Assembly (NCBI GenBank): GCA_030148625.1
Contig: JASBTC010000158.1
Location: 1-9,207 of the forward strand
Length of the DNA stretch: 9,207 nucleotides
Reading direction: 5' to 3'
Source of the DNA: Sphingobium sp.
GTDB taxonomy: Bacteria; Pseudomonadota; Alphaproteobacteria; Sphingomonadales; Sphingomonadaceae
Part shown: positions 1 through 6,112 of the stretch, piece after piece
Numbering within the stretch: the stretch's first letter is position 1
How the letters are laid out: each line of letters opens with the position of its first letter
Notes under the pieces: model-generated
Databases searched by the model: none
Seen by the model: the letters and a program-made list of their open reading frames with translations, nothing else
What the model was told of the DNA's origin: nothing
Position numbers and translations under genes: made by a program

Positions 1-535
1 CGCGCTTGTCATAGACCAGGGCCGCAACGCCCTGCGCCGCGAGCAGATAGGGGAAGGAATAGACGCCGATCGCGCGGCTGTTCTCGGATCCGTGGACCAG
101 AACCGCAAGCGCCGGCCCCGACGCGGCATCGGGTTCGATCAGCCTGCCGTGCAATGTCGCGCCATCGCTCGAGAACGTGACCGGCGTCTCGCGCAGCTTG
201 AACCGCGTCCAATTCCGTGCGGGTGCGGTTCCGATCGTGATGGAGACTTCCCCGGTTTCGCAGCTCTTCGCGCTGAGAACGGCATCGGCCTTTCCCGTCG
301 GTGTCCATAGCGTGCCGGCATAGCTGCCGTCCGGTCTTGGCGTCAGCGCGCCGTTCGAGCCGTCGACGCTGGTGAAGCGCAGCGTGCCGGGTGCGTTCGG
401 CGGATTGGTCTCGGTAAGCGCGGCAATCTCCGTGCCTGCGCCATAAGCGCCGACAAGGCACGACGGAGCGGCGATGGCCGCTTCGCTCGACGATATGATC
501 AGCAGCAATGCGGCCAGGCGGATCTTCAACATCAT
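1..535 (-). CDS. Secreted alpha/beta hydrolase, 5' part only (cut by window edge)
   Basis: The first 178 codons are open to the window edge. Residues 1-23 form a Sec signal peptide: Lys4 and Arg6, a hydrophobic stretch LAALLLII, then a likely A-I-A-A cleavage site before P24. Residues 24 to about 115 form an N-terminal region with two cysteines (26, 92) that could pair. From about residue 118 the alpha/beta-hydrolase fold begins: T-F-S-S-D-G, L-H-G-R-L, then A-V-L-V-H-G-S-E (143-151), where H148-G149 is the oxyanion-hole motif. Y-L-L-A-A-Q-G-V-A (163-171) and L-V-Y-D-K-R (173-178) follow, as in peptidase- or esterase-like hydrolases of the S9/dienelactone-hydrolase type. The nucleophile elbow and the remaining catalytic residues lie beyond the edge. 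ATG at 535 has GGGAG 5 nt upstream; a second ATG at 532 is also possible. It lies 17 nt after the threonine-aldolase-like gene, so it is probably the sixth operon gene. Its likely role is periplasmic ester or amide hydrolysis of the imported compound. The substrate is unknown. Confidence 0.85.
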   Translation of the reverse strand, partial: MMLKIRLAALLLIISSSEAAIAAPSCLVGAYGAGTEIAALTETNPPNAPGTLRFTSVDGSNGALTPRPDGSYAGTLWTPTGKADAVLSAKSCETGEVSITIGTAPARNWTRFKLRETPVTFSSDGATLHGRLIEPDAASGPALAVLVHGSENSRAIGVYSFPYLLAAQGVAALVYDKR

Positions 536-540
536 GTCTG

Positions 541-545
541 CTCCC
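541..545 (-). promoter_or_regulatory. Ribosome binding site of the secreted hydrolase gene
   Basis: The minus strand reads GGGAG, then five bases (CAGAC), then ATG at 535. This site supports 535 as the start of a gene whose frame runs off the window. It sits in the 17-nt gap after the preceding stop codon. Confidence 0.6.
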
Positions 546-552
546 GAACGAA

Positions 553-1566
553 TCATGGACGCGTCGCGACGATGGCGGCGGCGAATTGGTCGACGGCGGT
601 TTCGGTGGTGGCCCAGGAACACAGGAAACGGGCATTGCCGTCGGCCAGGCTGTAGAAAACCCAGCCCATGGCGTGCAGCTGTTCCCGATGCTCGGCGCTC
701 ATCGCGACGAACACCGCATTGGTCTCCACCGGATGCACCGGCGCGAAGGGCAACCGTTCGATCAGCCGGCGCGCCATCCGGTTGGCATGGCGGCTTCGTT
801 CGACCCAGGCGCCGCTTTCGAGCATACCGATCCAGGGCGCGGCCAGGAAACGCCCCTTGGACAGCAGATGCCCCGATTGCTTGATGCGCGCGACGAAATG
901 CCGATCGCAGGCCTTGTCGAGCACGACGATCGCTTCGCTGCCCGGCATGCCCGCCTTGGTGCCGCCCAGCACCAGGATCGAAATATCCAGCCGCGCGATG
1001 GCGCGCAGATCAACGCCGGCCGCCGCGGCACAGGCGAGGCGTGCGCCGTCGAGATGAACCATCAGCCCGCGATCGCGCGCCGCCGCGACGAGCGCGCCGA
1101 GCGCCTCGATCGAATAGAGCGCGCCATATTCGGTCGGATTGGAAATGGAGAGCGCGGCGATCGGCTGGTCGGACGAGGAATATGGCCGCGCCAGCAACGC
1201 CTCCAGTTGCGTCAGGTCGATCCGGCCATGATCGCCGCTCACGGGCACCAGCCCGAGCCCGCCGCCGAAAAAGCCGGGGGCGCCGGCCTCTCCTTTGCGG
1301 ACATGGGCGTGTTCGTGCACGACCGCCGCCTGATGCGCACCGCACAATGTGGCGAGCGCCAATGCATTGGCGGCGGTGCCGGTGGGCACGAAATGGACCG
1401 ATGCGTCGACGTCGAGCAATTCGCGCACCAGCCGCGCCGCGCGTTCGGTGGTTCCATCCTCGCCATAGCCGGCCGACATCCCGAAATTGGCGTCGGCAAG
1501 CGCGGCCAGCGCCTCCGGTGCGATGCCCGAGATATTGTCCGAAGCGAAATCGAAGCGTGGTGTCAT
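553..1566 (-). CDS. Threonine-aldolase-family PLP enzyme (beta-eliminating lyase family)
   Basis: This 337-residue protein is close to the usual length of low-specificity L-threonine aldolases (about 330-350). Family members cleave beta-hydroxy-alpha-amino acids to glycine plus an aldehyde in the cytoplasm using PLP. Visible motifs in order: F-A-S-D-N-I-S-G near the N-terminus (S9-D10-N11), the A-G-Y-G-E-D-G segment (32-38) matching the family's G-D-D-x-Y-G-x-D region, P-T-G-T-A-A-N (61-67) for cofactor phosphate, H-E-H-A-H (84-88) with H88 as the likely ring-stacking His, V-H-L-D-G-A-R (170-176) with D173 and R176, and L-G-G-T-K-A-G-M (200-207) with K204 as the Schiff-base lysine. All key positions are present, so activity is expected. 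ATG at 1566 overlaps the preceding stop as ATGA and has no clear Shine-Dalgarno sequence, which suggests translational coupling. The true substrate is probably a beta-hydroxy amino acid from this pathway rather than threonine itself (inference). D- versus L-specificity cannot be read from the motifs. Confidence 0.92.
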   Translation of the reverse strand: MTPRFDFASDNISGIAPEALAALADANFGMSAGYGEDGTTERAARLVRELLDVDASVHFVPTGTAANALALATLCGAHQAAVVHEHAHVRKGEAGAPGFFGGGLGLVPVSGDHGRIDLTQLEALLARPYSSSDQPIAALSISNPTEYGALYSIEALGALVAAARDRGLMVHLDGARLACAAAAGVDLRAIARLDISILVLGGTKAGMPGSEAIVVLDKACDRHFVARIKQSGHLLSKGRFLAAPWIGMLESGAWVERSRHANRMARRLIERLPFAPVHPVETNAVFVAMSAEHREQLHAMGWVFYSLADGNARFLCSWATTETAVDQFAAAIVATRP

Positions 1567-2900
1567 CGCGCCGGCCCGGATTGGGGGTCGAAACTATAGC
1601 CGATCGCGGGGAACCGGGTGCGCAAGGCGGCGACGGCGATCCGCAACGCCATCGTGTCGCCATCGCGTGCCGCGGTCGCGATCAGGCTGCCCACCTCCTC
1701 CATTTCGGCGGGCGTCATGCCGAGCCGCGTCACCTCATGCGTCGCGAAGCGCGCACCGGAACGGCGCCCCAGCGCCATGTCGCCCGGCAGGGCGCAGTCG
1801 GACAGGAAGATATTCGCCGCATGACATGCGTGCTCGAAGCGCCCGGCTTCGTCGCCGTCGTTGAAGCGCAGGAACAGCTGGTGCGTCCGGCTGATGCCGC
1901 GATCGGCGCCGATCACATCGAAGCCATGGGCGATCAGCGTGCGGCCGAGCGCCTGCGCATTGACCACCATGGCGCGCGACAGTGCCGCGCCATGGGCCAG
2001 CGTTTCGGACAGCGACACGGCAAGCGCGGCATATTTGTTGAGGTCGCGGGTCTGGAGCAGCCCCGGAAAGCAGGTTCGCACGACGCGGCGTGCGATGTCG
2101 GCGTCGTTGGTCAGGATCAGGCCGCCGACCGGGCCACCCATCACCTTGTGCGTGCTGAGCGTGACGACATGCGCGCCCTCCGCCAGCGGACGCTGGAAAT
2201 CGCCCGCCGATATGTGAAGGCCGAGATGCGCCGCATCATAGACGAGGATCGCGCCGACGCGATCGGCCAGCACACGCAATGCCTCCACCGGATAAGGGAA
2301 GAGCACCTTGCCGCCGCCGATCACGATCAGCTTCGGCCGATGCATGGCAACCAGGCGCTCGGCGGCGTCGAGGTCGATCTCGAAACAGTCGGAGACGATC
2401 GGCAGCGGGATCGGATCGAGCCGCAGCACGCCGGCTACGCCCGAGCGGTGATAGCTGAAATTGCCGCCGCCATCCTCGTCCTGCGCCAGGATCCGATCGC
2501 CGGGTTCGAGCAATGCGGCGAAGGTTGCCATATTGGCCATCGAGTTGCTGACCGGGCGCCATTCGACATGGGTGGCACCGAACAGGCGGCGCGCCAGCGC
2601 GATCACCGTCGCCTCGATCGCGTCGACATGGTCGTTGAGCCGCCCGTGCGGATACAGTTTGTCGCCGGGAATGCCCTCGGTCAGTCGCGTCGCCAGATCG
2701 CTGTCGAGCAATGCGCGCGCGCGGCGGGAGATCAGCCCTTCCGCCGGGTTGAGGTTCAGGCTCGATCCGCGCCAGCGTTCCTGCATGTCGACCATCGCCT
2801 CGATCCGCCCGACGATCTCGTCGGGTGAAAGCGCGTCGATCGCTGCGGCCTGACCATCGATATAGTGGGAAGCGGCGGGAGAAAGGACATGGCTGTTCAC
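1563..2900 (-). CDS. Divergent serine hydroxymethyltransferase-family PLP enzyme
   Basis: This 445-residue fold-type-I PLP protein resembles SHMT (GlyA) along its length. Retained: T-E-G-I-P-G (74-79, E75 matching GlyA E57), Y83 (Y65), S118 and S120, Y-D-A-A-H (221-225; D222 and H225 match D200 and H203), S-T-H-K (249-252; K252 is the Schiff-base lysine, matching K229), and S-G-A-R (381-384; R384 matches the carboxylate-binding R363). Changed: Y55 to L73, the folate-stacking Y64 to L82, the ring-stacking H126 to G146 or N147, G-P-R-G-G to G-P-V-G-G, F-P-G-x-Q-G-G-P to F-P-G-L-L-Q-T-R (278-285), and N-K-N-x-x-P to S-D-C-A-L-P (367-372). It should still bind PLP and an alpha-amino acid, but tetrahydrofolate binding looks doubtful. 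A folate-independent aldolase or transaldolase role is plausible (inference). The GTG start at 2900 overlaps the carrier's stop (GTGA) and lacks a strong ribosome site; the next in-frame ATG (residue 36) would remove conserved N-terminal sequence. It should not be named glyA. Confidence 0.9.
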   Translation of the reverse strand: MNSHVLSPAASHYIDGQAAAIDALSPDEIVGRIEAMVDMQERWRGSSLNLNPAEGLISRRARALLDSDLATRLTEGIPGDKLYPHGRLNDHVDAIEATVIALARRLFGATHVEWRPVSNSMANMATFAALLEPGDRILAQDEDGGGNFSYHRSGVAGVLRLDPIPLPIVSDCFEIDLDAAERLVAMHRPKLIVIGGGKVLFPYPVEALRVLADRVGAILVYDAAHLGLHISAGDFQRPLAEGAHVVTLSTHKVMGGPVGGLILTNDADIARRVVRTCFPGLLQTRDLNKYAALAVSLSETLAHGAALSRAMVVNAQALGRTLIAHGFDVIGADRGISRTHQLFLRFNDGDEAGRFEHACHAANIFLSDCALPGDMALGRRSGARFATHEVTRLGMTPAEMEEVGSLIATAARDGDTMALRIAVAALRTRFPAIGYSFDPQSGPAR

Positions 2901-4183
2901 GATGATATACGCTCACGCAATGTTGTGGCGGCCGATATCGCGACGATCGCCGCAGCGAAGGCGAGACCGGCAACGATCAGGAAATAGGCGGCCGGCGACA
3001 TGGTTTCCCATGTGCCGCCAAGCCAGCCGGCGATGGCCAGGCCCAATGCCTGGACGAGGAACCACAGGCCGATGAAGACGGTGGTCAGCGATGCGGGGGC
3101 AAGGCGAACGAGCAGAGCCTGGCCGATCGCGTCGAAATATAATTCCCCCACCGCCAGCAGGACCAGCGCGGCGATCAGCCATGGCATCGCGACATGGCCC
3201 TGCCCGGCAGTGCCCGCCGCCGCGACGAGCAATGCGAACGACCCACTCAGCAGGATCGCGCCGAACGCCATCTTGCGCAGTTCGTGGCGGCCGTCGGCGC
3301 GCCGGTCGCGGCGCGACCAGATCCACGCCAATAGCGGCGTGAACAGCACGATGATGACGGGATTGACCGACTGGAACCAGGCGGCGGGAACCGTGAAATC
3401 CTCGCCCGCCCAACCGATGCCTCGATCCACCGACTGGCTTGCCCAGATCGCGATGGTGCCGCCCTGCTGGCCGTGCGCCGCCCAGAACAACACGCCGCTC
3501 AGGAAAATGAGCAGGAGCAGCGCCCATCGGTTCGAGGCCCCCCGGTCCGGCGCAGCGGCGGGGGCGCCATCCGGCGCATCGGTCTCGACCGCATGGATCA
3601 GCCGGTTCCCGAACAGGTAGATCAGCGCCGCAAGGCACATGCCGACACCGCACAGCGCGATCGCCATACGCCAGCCATAGGCCTGGCCGATCAGGCCGCA
3701 GACGATCGGCGCGAAGATCGCGCCGGCATTGCAGCCGGCCTTGTACAACAGGAAGGCGCGGTCGCGGCGCGGATCGTCGCGGCGGTAGAGCGTGCCGATC
3801 TGCGATACCAGCGACGGCTTGAACAGTCCGTTGGCGAGCACGACCAGGGTCAGCGCCGGGAACAGCATCGCCGGCCAGACCAGCAGCAAATGCCCCGCGG
3901 CCATGCCGGTCGCGCCGATCAGGACGGCGCGACGCACGCCCAGCACGCGGTCCGCCAGCACGGCGCCGACCAGCGTGATCGCAAAGGCGGCGGCAGTCGA
4001 CAGCGAGTAGATCTCGATCGCCTGCCCCGCGCTATAGCCGAGTTCGAGCAGATAGAAGACCAGGATGGTCCGCATGCCGAACAGCGCGAACACTTCCCAA
4101 AGCCCGGTCAGGACGATGATCGTCAGCCCGGGCGGGTGCCCCGGAAACAGGCCTGGAAAGGAATGACGGGATGGCGGCTGCAT
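2897..4183 (-). CDS. POT/PTR2-family MFS transporter with degenerate proton-coupling motif
   Basis: This 428-residue inner-membrane carrier has about 12 hydrophobic helices, split by a polar, Ala/Pro-rich loop (about residues 178-204) between helices 6 and 7. It is slightly short for the family. POT signatures: G-H-P-P-G-L (15-20) before helix 1, V-L-A-D-R-V-L-G (75-82) as the MFS loop motif, G-L-F-K-P-S (119-124) with the conserved helix-4 lysine K122, L-Y-K-A-G-C-N-A-G (146-154) corresponding to the F-Y-x-x-I-N-x-G signature, F-W-A-A-H-G-Q in helix 7, and A-V-G-E-L-Y in helix 10. The family imports di- and tripeptides or peptide-like compounds with protons. Here the E-x-x-E-R-F motif of helix 1 reads G27-L-W-E30-V31-F, so the first Glu and the Arg are lost. 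ATG at 4183 lies 4 nt after the previous stop without a clear Shine-Dalgarno sequence, implying coupled translation. It probably imports the pathway intermediate made in the periplasm. The substrate is not readable from sequence. Confidence 0.92.
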   Translation of the reverse strand: MQPPSRHSFPGLFPGHPPGLTIIVLTGLWEVFALFGMRTILVFYLLELGYSAGQAIEIYSLSTAAAFAITLVGAVLADRVLGVRRAVLIGATGMAAGHLLLVWPAMLFPALTLVVLANGLFKPSLVSQIGTLYRRDDPRRDRAFLLYKAGCNAGAIFAPIVCGLIGQAYGWRMAIALCGVGMCLAALIYLFGNRLIHAVETDAPDGAPAAAPDRGASNRWALLLLIFLSGVLFWAAHGQQGGTIAIWASQSVDRGIGWAGEDFTVPAAWFQSVNPVIIVLFTPLLAWIWSRRDRRADGRHELRKMAFGAILLSGSFALLVAAAGTAGQGHVAMPWLIAALVLLAVGELYFDAIGQALLVRLAPASLTTVFIGLWFLVQALGLAIAGWLGGTWETMSPAAYFLIVAGLAFAAAIVAISAATTLRERISS

Positions 4184-4187
4184 GGAT

Positions 4188-6098
4188 CTAGAGAACCGCC
4201 ATCGCCTGCTCGGCGGCGCGGCGGCCTTCGTCGGTCGCGGCGATCCAGTTCTGCTGTCCGTTCAATTCCGAATGGGCGAAGGCGATCCGGCCATGCGCCG
4301 TCCGGATGGTGTCGCGCGCCGGCACATTGCCGTCCGTGCCGGTATAGAAGCCCGGCTGCGGACACAGATAGGCATGGCCCCAGCGATTGAGGATGATGCC
4401 GGCGATGTCGGACTGGCGGAAGCCGCTGGCGCCGAACAGTCGCCCCATCTGATCCCTGATGCGGCGTTCGTAATCGGCATAGCTGGTGCCGAGCATTTCG
4501 TACCGGCCCCGCGCGGCCTGTTCCTGGATGCCGCCTTCGCCGGGATAGAAGATGGGGACGTAGAAAGTGATCACCGCCGGCTTGTCGGGATCAAGCGGCG
4601 GCCGATCGCGGCCCACCGCCATCGCCGCGCGGATATTGCAGCAATAACCGAAACCGTCGAACCAGCGGCATGCCGTCAGGCCGAGCGAGGCCAGGAACCG
4701 CCAGTTGCGGACGGCGACGTTGGCGACGAGCAAAGGCGTGCGATGGAATTGCCGATAGGCCGCCCGGTGCGCTTCGGGCAGGTCGTGCACGATGTTCCGC
4801 GTGACCCAGCTGCCGCCCGCCATGACGACGGCGCGCGCCGTGAGGCTGAATAGCTTGCCGCCCTGCGCATAATCGATCTTCACGCCGCGCGCCGCATCGG
4901 CGGGGCCGTTATGCGCGACGCGGACCGCCGTCGCGCCCAGCCGCATACGAACCGGCGCGCCGACGCGATCGAGCGCGGTGAAATCGACGCGGCCGTTCAT
5001 GATCGCGTCGAGCGAAGCATCGCCGGGCAGCGCCGCCGGGATCAGCGCCTTGATAAAGTGGCGCGTCAGCACGTCGTTGCCGCCGGGAAAGCTGTGCTGT
5101 TCGGGCTCCAGCAGCCGGGCGAGGTCCTGTGGTGCGCGGAAGCCCGGCATCGCCGATCCATAGGCCGCCCGAGCCGAGGTCACATCGCAGCCCATTCCCG
5201 AAATCGCCGATGCGACGATCGGATCGGCATAGGCCGTCACCTGCGGGCTCAGGCCCATCACCTTTTCGATCAGCTCTTTGTAGCTCATGCTGTCGAGCCA
5301 GCGCTGGAAACCCGCTTCGCTTTGATCCGCGCCGCCATTGGGCGCGACCGATGCGCGCCATTTGACGAAATCGGCCTTCACGGCATCGGGATAAGGGGCG
5401 CGGGAAAGATCGTCGCTCCAGATATCGCGGGCCCAGCGCCCCGCCCCGCCCGGTTCGCCGAAGAACCAGCCGAAGGACGGCGACCTGTCCTTCCAATATT
5501 GGAACTCGAAATTGTCCTTGCTGAATTCCAGCGCCTTCGCCGCGCCGCTGGGCGGCAGATAATCGAAGCTGCGCGGCATGCCGATCGCGGTGAATATGTC
5601 GTAACCACGGCTGCCAGGGCCGGCCGGCACCGGAAAGGAATTGGCGCCCTGCGGCCCGGCCAGCCGAATGCCGTCGACATCGAATTCGTTGCGCTTGGCC
5701 TCCCCGCCGAAGATCGCATGGTTCTCGATGATCAGGCAGGATCCGCCCGGGCGCTTGCCGAGGAATTCGAGCGCCGCGGCCATGCCGCTGAGCCCGCCGC
5801 CGACAATCACCAGATCATAGGTCTCGCCGGTGGAAACGGTGCTCGGCGTAGCCTCATAGGCGCCGTCGCGGACGAGATGGCCGGCCGCCTGCATCGCATG
5901 GCTGTTGCCGTGCGCGCGGGCATAATCGCCGACGCCCCCGAAACCGTCCCATGCCGCGGCCTCGCTTTGCGGAGGCGCCGCCACCGAACGGCCGCCCGCG
6001 AGCAGCGCGCCCGCGGCGACCATCGTCCCGTTGACGAAATCCCGCCGCGTCACGCCGTCGTTCGAGACCGGATCAACCAAGGCCACCTCCCGATCCAT
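4188..6098 (-). CDS. Tat-exported FAD-dependent oxidoreductase, spermidine-dehydrogenase-like
   Basis: This is a 636-residue flavoprotein. T-R-R-D-F-V-N-G (17-24) followed by a hydrophobic Ala/Gly-rich stretch and A-A-P-P (40-43) is a twin-arginine signal, so the folded enzyme should be periplasmic or membrane-facing. A segment H-x-x-R-D-G (74-79) before the Rossmann fold resembles spermidine dehydrogenase (SpdH) relatives. The FAD dinucleotide motif is V-G-G-G-L-S-G (99-105), with acidic E-N about 20 residues later at the second strand. The C-terminal FAD segment is G-R-I-A-F-A-H-S-E-L-N-G, then A-A-T-D-E-G-R-R-A-A near residues 603-630. Length fits the SpdH-like group. Characterised relatives oxidise amines, but many homologues are uncharacterised, so the substrate here is unknown; oxidising an amine or alcohol of the imported compound is an inference. 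The start was chosen as ATG 6098, which has AGGA 6 nt upstream. A TTG at 6101 would add one residue but leaves only 3 nt. The gene begins 14 nt after the receptor stop. Confidence 0.9.
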   Translation of the reverse strand: MDREVALVDPVSNDGVTRRDFVNGTMVAAGALLAGGRSVAAPPQSEAAAWDGFGGVGDYARAHGNSHAMQAAGHLVRDGAYEATPSTVSTGETYDLVIVGGGLSGMAAALEFLGKRPGGSCLIIENHAIFGGEAKRNEFDVDGIRLAGPQGANSFPVPAGPGSRGYDIFTAIGMPRSFDYLPPSGAAKALEFSKDNFEFQYWKDRSPSFGWFFGEPGGAGRWARDIWSDDLSRAPYPDAVKADFVKWRASVAPNGGADQSEAGFQRWLDSMSYKELIEKVMGLSPQVTAYADPIVASAISGMGCDVTSARAAYGSAMPGFRAPQDLARLLEPEQHSFPGGNDVLTRHFIKALIPAALPGDASLDAIMNGRVDFTALDRVGAPVRMRLGATAVRVAHNGPADAARGVKIDYAQGGKLFSLTARAVVMAGGSWVTRNIVHDLPEAHRAAYRQFHRTPLLVANVAVRNWRFLASLGLTACRWFDGFGYCCNIRAAMAVGRDRPPLDPDKPAVITFYVPIFYPGEGGIQEQAARGRYEMLGTSYADYERRIRDQMGRLFGASGFRQSDIAGIILNRWGHAYLCPQPGFYTGTDGNVPARDTIRTAHGRIAFAHSELNGQQNWIAATDEGRRAAEQAMAVL

Positions 6099-6104
6099 CA
6101 ACTG

Positions 6105-6108
6105 TCCT
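6105..6108 (-). promoter_or_regulatory. Ribosome binding site deciding the flavoprotein start
   Basis: The minus strand reads AGGA, then six bases, then ATG at 6098. The spacing favours ATG 6098 over the adjacent in-frame TTG at 6101, which would be only three bases away. Confidence 0.55.
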
Positions 6109-6112
6109 GTCG

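Noticed and set aside
9..635. 208-codon minus-strand frame at the left edge
   Set aside because: It is in a different frame from the signal-peptide/hydrolase reading starting at 535 and overlaps the end of the aldolase-like gene. It has an Arg-rich composition and no domain.
508..1599. 363-codon plus-strand open frame antisense to the threonine-aldolase-like gene
   Set aside because: It has no motifs and composition typical of a high-GC shadow frame; the minus-strand gene has a full set of catalytic residues.
1041..2828. Long open frame of 595 codons on the plus strand, antisense to both PLP genes
   Set aside because: Its translation is rich in Arg, Ala, His and Gln with no recognisable domain, while the opposite strand carries clear PLP-enzyme motifs. 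Open antisense frames like this are expected at high G+C.
2897..2900. The GTGA overlap might mean a wrong start for the SHMT-like gene
   Set aside because: The next in-frame ATG is at residue 36 and would remove N-terminal helix sequence expected in the family. A coupled GTG start is common in tight operons.
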